Under the pieces are notes generated by a model that had not been told where the DNA came from, did not search any database, and was given only the letters and a program-made list of their open reading frames with translations. Positions 7,145 through 14,602 of a stretch of DNA of 26,262 nucleotides are shown here, piece after piece (the stretch's first letter is position 1; each line of letters starts with the position of its first letter). The stretch is from an uncultured Flavobacteriales bacterium (GTDB lineage: Bacteria; Bacteroidota; Bacteroidia; Flavobacteriales_D; Crocinitomicaceae), in the NCBI GenBank assembly GCA_903879765.1, contig CAIRMS010000366.1:1-26262 (forward strand), given 5' to 3'. Position numbers and translations under genes: made by a program.

Positions 7145-7471
7145 TTACATAATGACGATGTCGTTGACCTCTACTTCCGAAACCATTTTCCGCTGACCGT
7201 TGGTTTGATAGAAACGTGTGACCAACTTACCTTCAATGGCTAGCTCGGATCCGACTTCACCTAACTCCTCCAGTACTTTCACCCAGCGTCCCCAGGCACT
7301 TAGCATATGCCAATTTCGACGCGTTTTTGTTTTTCCATCAGCATCGAGGTACTGTTCCTTGGTGGATAAGGTAAATTTGGCAATGCGTTTTCCATTTTCT
7401 AATTCCGTAATTTTTGGAAGTGAACTAATTTTCCCAATTAAATTCACTTGGTTCATATCATTTGTCATCAT
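7145..7471 (-). CDS. ssb: Short single-stranded DNA-binding protein (OB fold), second of three
   Basis: 108 aa, SSB OB fold: MNQVNLIGKISSLPKI, then LENGKRIAKFTLSTKEQYL, WHMLSAWGRWVKVLEELGE, SELAIEGKLVTRFYQ and VEVNDIVIM. It has no acidic C-terminal tail. The ATG at 7471 overlaps the stop of the preceding ssb by 4 nt (ATGA); an internal Met (7456) matches the start of the family core and is an alternative. Clearly paralogous to its two neighbours though diverged, so probably an old tandem duplication. Confidence 0.9.
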   Translation of the reverse strand: MMTNDMNQVNLIGKISSLPKITELENGKRIAKFTLSTKEQYLDADGKTKTRRNWHMLSAWGRWVKVLEELGEVGSELAIEGKLVTRFYQTNGQRKMVSEVEVNDIVIM

Positions 7472-7818
7472 GCTTGTTTTTCTGTTTTTGGCGTTAACAC
7501 TAAAAATTCAGATGCTTCTACAACTGTTGTATATCGCTTTTCTCCGCTTTTACTATCATAGCTTTGATTAACTAACCTTCCCTCTAAGACAATCTCCTGT
7601 CCCTTTACTAATAATTTTTGCACGAGTTCTGCGAGCTTCCCCCAAGCATTGATCGTGTGCCATTGAGTAATCGACTGCCAATCACCATCTTTGTTTTTGT
7701 AATTTTCGTTTGTTGCTAGTGTAAATCGAGCGAGTTTACGCCCAGATTCCATGCTCACGATTTCTGGCTGAACTCCTAGTCGTCCAATCAAATTCACTTT
7801 GTTTTTTAATGCATTCAT
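7468..7818 (-). CDS. ssb: Short single-stranded DNA-binding protein (OB fold), first of three
   Basis: 116 aa from the ATG at 7818: MNALKNKVNLIGRLGVQPEI, then SGRKLARFTLATNENY, ITQWHTINAWGKLAELVQKL, GQEIVLEGRLVNQSY and VVEASEFLVL. A short basic/polar end (TPKTEKQA) replaces the usual acidic tip. The frame is open further upstream to 8016, but those residues look like translated noncoding DNA and the SSB family starts at this Met. It is the lead gene of the three-ssb operon, divergent from creD across 242 bp that shows no other gene. Confidence 0.9.
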   Translation of the reverse strand: MNALKNKVNLIGRLGVQPEIVSMESGRKLARFTLATNENYKNKDGDWQSITQWHTINAWGKLAELVQKLLVKGQEIVLEGRLVNQSYDSKSGEKRYTTVVEASEFLVLTPKTEKQA

Positions 7819-8060
7819 TGTGTTGGTTTTAAAAAAGGTTAAAAAAATTGTTTTGTCGCTCATCAATTCCTTGGTTGAATTCGACTCTGCAAAGTTTCTT
7901 ACACATCCATTTTTTATTCGGTCGTTTGTCACTTGCTTTCGATTGTTAGTTGCTTGTAAACGACAAATTCGCGTTAAGTCCATGCTAATAAAAGCGTTAT
8001 TAATATTTTGAAACACAATAAAAAAAGTGCACCTTCGTTGTAGATAAAAAATACTTACTC

Positions 8061-9392
8061 ATGAATAAGCTAAAATCAAACCTCTACTTTAAAATTGGAA
8101 CCATCGTGATCATCGCGTTGTTGTTGTTAATTCCAACTTCTATGATTCGTGGAATTATCTACGAAAGGGAATCGACACAAGAGGAAGCCATAAAAGAAGT
8201 TAGCTCGAAATGGGGCGAAGCGCAAACTATAAAAGGTCCAATCATGAGCTTGCCGTTTATGCGTTACGCAAAGGAAACTGATAAAGCTACAGGAAAAGAA
8301 AAGTTGGTGACTGTTTATGAAAAACTACACATTCTTCCGAGTAAATTGAAAATTGTTACGGAAATGAAACCAGAGCGTCGCTACCGTGGCGTATATGAAA
8401 TCGTTGTTTACAATTCCATTATCAAAGTAAGTGGTGAATTCAATAAGTTGAATTTCGAAGAATTAGATATCCCAGCAAGTAATTTCGATTTCTCGAAAGC
8501 ACGCTTAAACGTAGGTATCGATGATCTTCGCGGCATCGAAAAACAAATCGAATTATCTTGGAATAATTTAAGTTTCCCATTTAGTCCGGGAGTATCTACA
8601 TCGGATAATTTCACCTCTGGAATCAACGCGCAAATTGCCTTGAGTCCAACCGATAATCACATTTACACCTTTTCTTTTGAATTGAAATTAAAAGGAAGTC
8701 AGCAATTGTACTTCACACCAGTTGGAAAAGAAACAGACATCCATGTTTCATCCACCTGGACAACTCCTAGCTTCAATGGTTCGTTCTTACCTGATGAAAA
8801 TAAGGTGACAAAAGATGGATTTACTGCACATTGGAATGTCTTGAATTTGAACAGAAACTATCCGCAAACTTGGGTGGGAAGTCGCTACAACATCAAATAT
8901 TCAGCTTTTGGTGTGGATTTAATCTTACCAGTTGACAACTACCAAAAATCGCATCGTTCGATTAAGTACGCCATTCTTTTCATCGGATTGACTTTCTTGG
9001 TCTTCTTCTTTATTGAAGTATTCCAATCGGCATTTATTCACCCAATTCAGTACATTTTAGTCGGAATTGGCCTGGTGATTTTCTATACCTTACTATTGTC
9101 TATTTCAGAGTATTTGAAGTTTAATATTTCCTTCTTTATCTCTGCATTAGCAACGTTGCTCCTAATATCAGGTTATGTGAAAGCGATTTTAAAATCTACG
9201 AAATTAACGGTATTCATTTCCGGATTATTGAGCATCCTTTACATCTTCATTTTCGTGATCATTCAATTGGAAGACTTCGCATTATTGATTGGAAGTATCG
9301 GCGTATTCATCATCTTGGCATTGATCATGTACTTCTCCAGAAAAATTGACTGGTACAGCATTGGAAATAACGGAAATAACCCTGCGTCTTAA
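8061..9392 (+). CDS. creD: CreD family inner-membrane protein
   Basis: 443 aa, the usual length of CreD (cell envelope integrity family). An N-terminal membrane anchor (about 11-28, IGTIVIIALLLLIPTSMI) is followed by the conserved RxxTQEEAIKEVSSKWGEAQTIKGPIMSLPF segment (37-66, read in parts). A large periplasmic beta-rich domain comes next, then a C-terminal cluster of about five helices (about 303-430). In proteobacteria creD is controlled by CreBC and affects envelope homeostasis; here no two-component pair is nearby. Its TAA overlaps the aroE stop codon on the other strand. Confidence 0.95.
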   Translation: MNKLKSNLYFKIGTIVIIALLLLIPTSMIRGIIYERESTQEEAIKEVSSKWGEAQTIKGPIMSLPFMRYAKETDKATGKEKLVTVYEKLHILPSKLKIVTEMKPERRYRGVYEIVVYNSIIKVSGEFNKLNFEELDIPASNFDFSKARLNVGIDDLRGIEKQIELSWNNLSFPFSPGVSTSDNFTSGINAQIALSPTDNHIYTFSFELKLKGSQQLYFTPVGKETDIHVSSTWTTPSFNGSFLPDENKVTKDGFTAHWNVLNLNRNYPQTWVGSRYNIKYSAFGVDLILPVDNYQKSHRSIKYAILFIGLTFLVFFFIEVFQSAFIHPIQYILVGIGLVIFYTLLLSISEYLKFNISFFISALATLLLISGYVKAILKSTKLTVFISGLLSILYIFIFVIIQLEDFALLIGSIGVFIILALIMYFSRKIDWYSIGNNGNNPAS

Positions 9393-9405
9393 CGCGGGGT
9401 ATTCC
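9372..9405 (+). terminator. Strong hairpin across the converging creD and aroE stop codons
   Basis: Core stem CCCTGCGT (9380-9387) pairs with ACGCGGGG (9392-9399) around the loop CTTA, which contains bases of both stop codons. The stem can extend outward through GGAAATA/TATTCC with two bulged A residues, to about 14 pairs. No T-tract follows, so it may need help from a factor or act as an mRNA 3'-end stabiliser, but its symmetric position suggests a shared barrier between the convergent genes. Confidence 0.65.
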
Positions 9406-10126
9406 AAATTTCCCAACTTTTCAAGGCTTGATGTTGTAACATGGAAAGTCCGTTCATCGCGGTAGCTCCATTCGCTCTGCCCTGTTTCATAAACAAGGTT
9501 TCCTCTGGATTGTAGATTAAATCAATCAGTAAATGTTCCTCACTAAGTGCTTCGTATGGCATTGCTGGTGCTGCATTCACATTGGGAGACATTCCAAGAG
9601 GCGTGCAGTTGACAATAACTTTACACGCAGCGATCATGTGCTCGTTGACATCCGCATAGGTGAAGTGATTACTCAAGCTTGATGCTGTTTGAGAAACAAA
9701 AATCACGTCAATTCCGAGGGACTTAAACACATATGCGACGGCTTTCGACGCACCACCTGTACCGAAAATCAAGGCGCGCTCATGGTGGAACGTTAAGAAG
9801 GGTTTGATGCTTTGCTGGAATCCGAAAACATCAGTGTTGTACCCTTTCGTCTTACCATTTTCAAACGCAATGACATTCACCGCCTGAATTTCAGCTACGA
9901 GTGGATCCAATTCATCTAGAAACGGAATAATCGCTGTTTTGTAAGGAATCGTGACATTCAATCCACCAAAAATAGAATCCTTCATCAATTGAGGAAAGCC
10001 CGAAATTTCTTGGAGCTCATACGACGCGTAATTTGCATCAATCCCTTGTTTTTGAAAAAAATCCGCGAAAAATGACGGTGAAAAAGAATGGGAAAGGTGC
10101 TTTCCGATGAGTCCATATTGTTTCAT
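9389..10126 (-). CDS. aroE: Shikimate dehydrogenase
   Basis: 245 aa, normal for bacterial AroE. It reduces 3-dehydroshikimate to shikimate with NADPH in aromatic amino-acid biosynthesis (cytosol). Seen: shikimate-binding HSFSP with Ser14 and Ser16, catalytic Lys63 in NVTIPYK, Asp99 in YNTD, the nucleotide-binding loop GTGGASKAV (122-130), and the late NGLSMLQHQA motif contacting substrate. The ATG at 10126 is preceded after only 4 nt by an exact TACCTTTG -7 element, so the message is probably leaderless. Confidence 0.97.
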   Translation of the reverse strand: MKQYGLIGKHLSHSFSPSFFADFFQKQGIDANYASYELQEISGFPQLMKDSIFGGLNVTIPYKTAIIPFLDELDPLVAEIQAVNVIAFENGKTKGYNTDVFGFQQSIKPFLTFHHERALIFGTGGASKAVAYVFKSLGIDVIFVSQTASSLSNHFTYADVNEHMIAACKVIVNCTPLGMSPNVNAAPAMPYEALSEEHLLIDLIYNPEETLFMKQGRANGATAMNGLSMLQHQALKSWEIWNTPR

Positions 10127-10130
10127 AACC

Positions 10131-10138
10131 CAAAGGTA
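10131..10138 (-). promoter_or_regulatory. aroE -7 promoter element immediately before the start codon
   Basis: TACCTTTG on the minus strand matches TAnnTTTG exactly and is followed by 4 nt (GGTT) and the aroE ATG. In Bacteroidota transcription starts a few bases after this element, so the transcript should begin at or next to the ATG. No clear -33 TTG is seen at 19-20 nt. Confidence 0.55.
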
Positions 10139-10174
10139 GGGAAATTTAATAGCCGGTTTGATGCGCTAAAACAT

Positions 10175-10987
10175 CTATTCCAGTTCGAATAAAATCGGAA
10201 TGCGCACTTCAGAACGAACGGCTCTTTCATTTTTATAAGCTGGTTCCCATTTTGGCATGTACGTTACTAGGCGTATCGCCTCTTGATTGCATGGTTCACA
10301 ATGTGGTAATCGATGTTCTAATTCAACATGACTCACACTACCATCTGCTTCAATTACAAAACGAACATGCACCCTGCCTCCTACAAGTTGTTCATCCTTT
10401 GGTATCGATTTTCGCCTCTTCCGATTTCCGCTAACCCATGAATTTTTCTTTATGTATTTGATTAACGCTTTTTCACCACCTTTAAATTCTGGATCAATCT
10501 CTAACTCACAGCCAAGTAAATCAAAATCATCCTTTTCATTTTCCAATTCGAAGGTGATCGGCAAGCGTACAAGTTGAAGTATAGGTTTACCATTCTCCTT
10601 TGCTGGTATCCAATTTGGCATGCTTTCCACTAAACGCAGTGCTTCTTGGTTGCATGCTTCACAATTGGGCAATCCGACTTCTAAAACAACATTAGTCACC
10701 TTGCCATTCGTGTCGATAGCAAAACGCAAAATGACCCGCTCATTTCTGCGTCGTTCATCCAACGTGTATTCACTTTGAGTTCTTGGGTTGATTATGTTCC
10801 TTTTATTTTCCTCCAGATACTCATTCATTTTTTCGTATCCATTTGGAAATCCAGCTTCTTCAACGTATGTGACTTGACAATCGAAACGATACACACTCGA
10901 TGTATCAACTGTAAAACCGTTTTGCGAAAATACAAGTTGGGTGATTATGCAACTACCTATTAAGAGAAATGTATTCAGTGCCATCAT
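10175..10987 (-). CDS. Secreted protein with two TonB C-terminal-like domains, each with CxxC
   Basis: 270 aa. A hydrophobic N-terminus (MMALNTFLLIGSCIITQLVF, then SQ) looks like a signal peptide. Two TonB-C-like repeats follow. The first (about 76-149) has RVILRFAIDTNGKVTNV, LPNCEACNQEALRLVESMP and PITFELE. The second (about 196-270) has RVHVRFVIEADGSVSH, LPHCEPCNQEAIRL and PILFELE. It also carries the Bacteroidota pre-domain motif DPEFKGGEKALIKYI (165-179). The paired cysteines (109/112 and 230/233) are not typical of energizer TonB. There is no cytoplasmic anchor plus Pro-rich linker, so it is unlikely to be an ExbBD-coupled TonB. Last gene of the array; function unknown. Confidence 0.85.
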   Translation of the reverse strand: MMALNTFLLIGSCIITQLVFSQNGFTVDTSSVYRFDCQVTYVEEAGFPNGYEKMNEYLEENKRNIINPRTQSEYTLDERRRNERVILRFAIDTNGKVTNVVLEVGLPNCEACNQEALRLVESMPNWIPAKENGKPILQLVRLPITFELENEKDDFDLLGCELEIDPEFKGGEKALIKYIKKNSWVSGNRKRRKSIPKDEQLVGGRVHVRFVIEADGSVSHVELEHRLPHCEPCNQEAIRLVTYMPKWEPAYKNERAVRSEVRIPILFELE

Positions 10988-10989
10988 GA

Positions 10990-11430
10990 TTAATTTTGCT
11001 CAAACTTAATTGGTAAATAATAGTAAGCACGTACGGCTATTCCTTGATAAAATGCGGGTTTCCATTTTGGCATAGTCATCACCACACGAATCGCTTCTCG
11101 ATTGCAAGATTCACATTGAGGTAACTTTGATATCAAAATCGCATCACTCACGGTGCCGTCTGTTTCAACGGTAAATCGAACAATAACTCTCGCTTCCTTG
11201 GGGAGTGGATTTAATTTGTCTTTCTCATCGATTTCATTTCTTTTTTGAGAAAATAAATTCACTGAAAGATACGAATTCAATGCATTAAAACCTCCAATAA
11301 ACTCCGGGTCTGAAACATCCGAACCAAACCAAATAATAGATGTGTCGATTGATGTGTCAAGTACTTGACAATAGGCCGGTTGGTAAACAAGTGAAATACC
11401 AAATATGTAAAGTGCATTAATTATTTTCAT
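10990..11430 (-). CDS. Secreted single TonB C-terminal-like domain protein with CxxC
   Basis: 146 aa from the ATG at 11430, where a signal peptide begins (MKIINALYIFGISLVYQPAYC, read in parts). The frame is open 26 codons further up, but that extension has no sense. Features: DPEFIGGFNALNSYL (41-55), RVIVRFTVETDGTVSDA (81-97), CxxC at 106-109 in LPQCESCNREAIRVV, and MPKWKPAFYQG. It starts 5 bp after the upstream paralogue ends and stops 2 bp before the downstream one, a tight operon. Confidence 0.82.
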   Translation of the reverse strand: MKIINALYIFGISLVYQPAYCQVLDTSIDTSIIWFGSDVSDPEFIGGFNALNSYLSVNLFSQKRNEIDEKDKLNPLPKEARVIVRFTVETDGTVSDAILISKLPQCESCNREAIRVVMTMPKWKPAFYQGIAVRAYYYLPIKFEQN

Positions 11431-11435
11431 CGTAA

Positions 11436-11831
11436 TTAAAAAGAAAAATCGATAGGCAATCGAATATAAGAACGTACCGCTTGACCGTGATTCAAAGCGG
11501 GGATCCATGTCGGCATTTTATTAACAATACGAAGTGCCTGTGAGTCACATAATACACAGTCTGAGTTTTTTTCAACAATTGCATTCGAAATTGAACCATC
11601 TATTTCTACAACAAACCGCAAAATGACGACCGCATTTATTTCGAAACCGGTACCGCAAGGTGCTCTGTAGTTGGAATAAATGTACTCCATGAGTTGATCA
11701 ACTCCACCGACAAATTCCGCATTCTGATCCGGAGTAAAATAAATTACTGTGTCCTTTAATTGATTAGACACTTGTGCAAACGACAAGGTAGAAGTCAAAC
11801 ATAAAATTAATATCAACAAGCTTTTTATCAT
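11436..11831 (-). CDS. Secreted single TonB C-terminal-like domain protein with CxxC
   Basis: 131 aa. Signal peptide MIKSLLILILCLTSTLSFAQ with likely cleavage after SFA. The mature part has NAEFVGGVDQLMEYIYSNY, then VVILRFVVEIDGSISNA, DCVLCDSQALRIVNKMP (cysteines 92 and 95) and a final PIDFSF strand. It is the most divergent copy around the CxxC (CVLCDS, not CEPCNQ), and has an extra Cys59. Confidence 0.82.
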   Translation of the reverse strand: MIKSLLILILCLTSTLSFAQVSNQLKDTVIYFTPDQNAEFVGGVDQLMEYIYSNYRAPCGTGFEINAVVILRFVVEIDGSISNAIVEKNSDCVLCDSQALRIVNKMPTWIPALNHGQAVRSYIRLPIDFSF

Positions 11832-11996
11832 GACTAATCTTTCATTTCATGCAACCATTATCACATGGGATTCTTTTCTACCACTGCACACATAGGTACA
11901 AATGTTCGTGATGATAACGTGACTATTTTGGAATACTAACAATGCACAACTAAATAACACCTTGAAAAAAAGATGTTTGTTCGCCCACTTGAACGA

Positions 11997-12428
11997 TTAA
12001 TCCACATCGAAAACAATTGGCAAACGAACATAGGTTCGAACAGCTTTTCCGTCACTCGAAGCTGGTTTCCATTTCGGCATGTTTTTTACCACACGGATCG
12101 CGTCTTGATTACACGGTTCACACTTTGGTAATTTTGTTTCCAATTTCACATGTGTAATGCTACCATCCTTTTCAATGATAAAACGAACAATGAGCCTTCC
12201 TCCTTCTAATCGTTCCTCCTTCGCTACCGATCTTTTATTCTTAGGATTTCCAATGAATGATAGATTAGTTGCAAGGTAATTCACTAATCCATCAAATCCA
12301 CCAATGTATTCTGCATCAATTTCAGGTGTAGTAACAATCGCTGTATCGATTTTTGACTCAGTCACTTGGGCATAGGACAAAGAACTTAGAACCAAGGATA
12401 AAAAAAGGAAGAGTGTGTTTTTTAGCAT
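11997..12428 (-). CDS. Secreted single TonB C-terminal-like domain protein with CxxC (first of array)
   Basis: 143 aa. Signal peptide MLKNTLFLFLSLVLSSLSYA, then EIDAEYIGGFDGLVNYL, RLIVRFIIEKDGSITHVKL, LPKCEPCNQDAIRVVKNMP (cysteines 103/106), PKWKPASSDGKAVRTYV and PIVFDVD. Closest in sequence to the second repeat of the 270-aa gene, which suggests recent duplication. Separated from the next copy by 165 bp without a visible gene. Its ATG is preceded by a TAAATTTG element 4 nt away. Confidence 0.85.
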   Translation of the reverse strand: MLKNTLFLFLSLVLSSLSYAQVTESKIDTAIVTTPEIDAEYIGGFDGLVNYLATNLSFIGNPKNKRSVAKEERLEGGRLIVRFIIEKDGSITHVKLETKLPKCEPCNQDAIRVVKNMPKWKPASSDGKAVRTYVRLPIVFDVD

Positions 12429-12432
12429 GGGA

Positions 12433-12440
12433 CAAATTTA
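12433..12440 (-). promoter_or_regulatory. -7 element directly before the first TonB-like gene
   Basis: TAAATTTG on the minus strand, exact TAnnTTTG, then TCCC and the ATG at 12428. The spacing is the same as at aroE and yigZ and implies a leaderless message. The divergent rsgA promoter lies about 40 bp away. Confidence 0.5.
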
Positions 12441-12479
12441 TTAATTTTTTTTCTTGAGTGTTGCTTCTCGCTGTTTGAT

Positions 12480-12487
12480 TAACTTTG
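12480..12487 (+). promoter_or_regulatory. rsgA -7 promoter element directly before the start codon
   Basis: TAACTTTG matches TAnnTTTG exactly and is followed by CATCC and the rsgA ATG (12493). Possible -33 TTG triplets lie at 12454-12456 (23 nt spacing) and 12461-12463 (16 nt). The element sits inside the open frame upstream of the ATG, which argues that the longer N-terminus is not translated. Confidence 0.55.
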
Positions 12488-12492
12488 CATCC

Positions 12493-13446
12493 ATGCACGG
12501 AATCGTTTTAAAATCAACGGGTAAATGGTATCAAGTCTTGTTAGAGGACCAACAAGTCGTGCAAGCCAGTATCCGTGGGAAACTACGCATCGAAGGACTC
12601 AAAACAACGAATCCAATTGCGGCGGGTGACCGAGTGATTTTGGATGAGAAATCGGACTTCATTGAAGGTCGTGAGGAATACTACACCATTCGTTCAATTG
12701 AAGACCGACACAATTACATTGTGCGAAAGTCTACCAATCTGAGCAAACAAATGCAAATTTTGGCGGCGAATATTGATCGTGCTTACTTGGTAGTGACCTT
12801 AAAATCACCTGTCACTCAAATTGCGTTCATCGATCGTTTTTTGGTAGCAGCTGAATCCTTTCGCATTCCAACAACGCTTTTATTCAATAAAGTGGACCTT
12901 TACTCCGATGAGGAAAATGTACAATTTCATTACTTGAAAGAAGTGTATGAAAAGGTAGGTTATCCGTGCTACCCAATTTCAGCACGCGATGAGTCTTCCG
13001 TGGCATTTTTACAGGATGAAATCAAAGACCATCAAGTCATGATCTCCGGGAATTCAGGAGTTGGAAAAACAACTTTGGTCAATGCGTTAGATAACAGCCT
13101 TGATTTACGAACCGGTGAAATCTCTAAGGCGCATGAACAAGGAAAACACACCACAACGTTTGCAGAAATGCATCCACTAGCAACTGGTGGATTCATCATT
13201 GACACCCCAGGAATTCGTGCATTTGGCATTGTCGACCTCGAAAAAGCACATTACGCACATTACTTTCCGGAAATGCGTGAATTATTGGGGGAATGTCGTT
13301 TCAACAATTGTCAGCACATGAATGAACCGCATTGTGCCGTAAAAGCAGCTGTTGAAAACGATGAAATCGCCGCGCATCGTTATCACACGTATTTGCAGTT
13401 GATGCACGAAGACGCGAACGACCCACACCGCAGAAGCGATTATTAA
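12493..13446 (+). CDS. rsgA: Ribosome small-subunit maturation GTPase RsgA
   Basis: 317 aa from the ATG at 12493 (MHGIVLKSTGKWYQVLL). Circularly permuted GTPase acting late in 30S assembly. Domain order: N-terminal OB fold (about 1-75), then the GTPase with G4 NKVD at 132-135, G5-like ISA near 162-164, G1 GNSGVGKT at 186-193, G2 KHTTTF at 218-223 and G3 DTPG at 237-240. The C-terminal zinc knuckle has Cys268, Cys273, His275 and Cys281. An upstream start at 12454 would add 13 residues not seen in the family and would read through the promoter. It overlaps dtd by one base (TAATG). Confidence 0.97.
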   Translation: MHGIVLKSTGKWYQVLLEDQQVVQASIRGKLRIEGLKTTNPIAAGDRVILDEKSDFIEGREEYYTIRSIEDRHNYIVRKSTNLSKQMQILAANIDRAYLVVTLKSPVTQIAFIDRFLVAAESFRIPTTLLFNKVDLYSDEENVQFHYLKEVYEKVGYPCYPISARDESSVAFLQDEIKDHQVMISGNSGVGKTTLVNALDNSLDLRTGEISKAHEQGKHTTTFAEMHPLATGGFIIDTPGIRAFGIVDLEKAHYAHYFPEMRELLGECRFNNCQHMNEPHCAVKAAVENDEIAAHRYHTYLQLMHEDANDPHRRSDY

Positions 13447-13898
13447 TGAGAGTTGTACTTCAACGTGTTTCCGAAGCAGCCGTAAAAATCTCCGGTGAAT
13501 GTGTGGGTGAAATCCAACATGGATTCCTCATTTTATTAGGCATTGAAACGGAAGACGATAGATCGGACGCCGATTACCTCATCCAAAAAATTACCCAAAT
13601 GCGCGTTTTCGCTGATGCAGATGGAAAAATGAACTTGAATGTGCAAGATGTCCAAGGTGGATTATTGGTCGTAAGCCAATTTACATTACATGCGAGTACA
13701 AAAAAGGGCAATCGTCCAAGTTTCATTCGTGCAGCACGTCCAGAGCAAGCCATTCCACTTTACGAATACTTTCTTCAGCAACTTCAAACGTTGTTACCGG
13801 GTAAAATCGCTAGCGGAAAATTCGGTGCAGATATGAAAGTATCCCTCATCAATGATGGACCAGTGACAATCATCATGGATTCGAAGGAGCGTTTGTAA
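13446..13898 (+). CDS. dtd: D-aminoacyl-tRNA deacylase
   Basis: 150 aa, normal length. It removes D-amino acids from tRNA (and glycine mischarged on tRNA-Ala). Hallmarks: N-terminal MRVVLQRVSEAAVKI, SQFTLHAS (77-84) with the active-site loop, RPSFIRAA, and the cross-subunit Gly138-cisPro139 motif in NDGPVT. Translationally coupled to rsgA. Its stop codon TAA directly follows the -33 TTG of the next promoter. Confidence 0.97.
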   Translation: MRVVLQRVSEAAVKISGECVGEIQHGFLILLGIETEDDRSDADYLIQKITQMRVFADADGKMNLNVQDVQGGLLVVSQFTLHASTKKGNRPSFIRAARPEQAIPLYEYFLQQLQTLLPGKIASGKFGADMKVSLINDGPVTIIMDSKERL

Positions 13899-13942
13899 AT
13901 TAATATTTTATACGTATATTTGAATACATCATTTATACGTAT
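13893..13942 (+). promoter_or_regulatory. Promoter and two ATACGTAT operators of the DUF6364/PIN pair
   Basis: A textbook Bacteroidota promoter: TTG (13893-13895), 19 nt, TATATTTG (13915-13922). The palindrome TATACGTATA (13909-13918) overlaps the -7 element, and a second ATACGTAT (13935-13942) overlaps the antitoxin start codon. The two sites form an 11-bp direct repeat (TTTATACGTAT, one position before each end). Paired sites on a TA promoter are what an antitoxin autorepressor would use; binding is inferred. Confidence 0.75.
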
Positions 13943-14192
13943 GAACACAAAACTCACCCTTTCCATTGAAGAAGAAATCATCATCAAAGCAAAAGCTTTT
14001 GCCAAAGAGAATGGGAAAAGTTTATCGCAATTAATCGAAAATTATTTAAGCGTTTTGGTCAATCATTCTGCTCAAATCGTTGAAGAACCTTCGGTGCTTT
14101 ATGGCTTAAAAGGCTCGTTTAAGGATAATGATTTGGTTGATTATAAAGAGAAACTGAACGACGCGCTTTCTAAAAAATATTTAAACGAATGA
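13941..14192 (+). CDS. DUF6364-type antitoxin
   Basis: 83 aa from the ATG at 13941. The N-terminus (MNTKLTLSIEEEIIIKAKAF) fits the DUF6364 family, with a ribbon-helix-helix-like look: a beta strand, then helices containing AKENGKSLSQLIENYLSVL. The C-terminal part (LKGSFKDNDLVDYKEKLND) probably binds the toxin. An in-frame TTG at 13920 lies within the promoter element and is rejected. The stop overlaps the toxin start (ATGA). Confidence 0.88.
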   Translation: MNTKLTLSIEEEIIIKAKAFAKENGKSLSQLIENYLSVLVNHSAQIVEEPSVLYGLKGSFKDNDLVDYKEKLNDALSKKYLNE

Positions 14193-14602
14193 AAAATATT
14201 CTTTTAGATACGGATGTCATTTTAGACTTTCTACTCGATCGTAAACCATTTTCAGATGACACATTACACATCTTATTGAAATGTGAAAAAAAAGAGATGA
14301 ACGCTTTTGTGACGCCGGTAATCGTCGCGAACACCTATTATTTACTGCGACAAAAAGCATCTCACAACTATGTGATTGATCAATTGAAAATTCTATTGAA
14401 AATTATTTCAGTTTTATCTATGGATCAAAAACAAGTGCTTGCAGCCTTAGACTCTAAATTTACTGATTTTGAGGATGCGTTGCACTATTTCAGTGCCTTA
14501 CAACATAGTAGAATCGAGGCTATTTTAACGAGAAATGGCAAGGACTTTAAACATTCAGAATTACCGGTTTTTACACCAAAAGAATTTTTAGCAACCTTCT
14601 AA
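14189..14602 (+). CDS. PIN-domain toxin (VapC-like ribonuclease)
   Basis: 137 aa, whole PIN domain. Acidic catalytic set: Asp7 in LLDTDVILD, the FEDALHYFSAL region with Asp96, and Asp119 in TRNGKDF. The end LPVFTPKEFL is usual for this PIN subgroup. Mg-dependent RNase, inhibited by the partner encoded just upstream. Its TAA overlaps the stop codon of the convergent Fic gene by 3 bases. Confidence 0.93.
   Translation: MKNILLDTDVILDFLLDRKPFSDDTLHILLKCEKKEMNAFVTPVIVANTYYLLRQKASHNYVIDQLKILLKIISVLSMDQKQVLAALDSKFTDFEDALHYFSALQHSRIEAILTRNGKDFKHSELPVFTPKEFLATF

Noticed and set aside
7819..8016. 66-codon extension of the first ssb
   Set aside because: Sequence is unlike any SSB N-terminus and reads as noncoding; the OB fold begins at the ATG at 7818.
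10175..12428. Calling the four genes energy-transducing TonB
   Set aside because: They have cleavable signal peptides, no anchor plus Pro-rich linker and no exbB/exbD nearby, so only the fold similarity is claimed.
12454..12492. N-terminal extension of rsgA
   Set aside because: It would translate the TAACTTTG promoter element, and the family starts at MHGIVLKSTG (12493).
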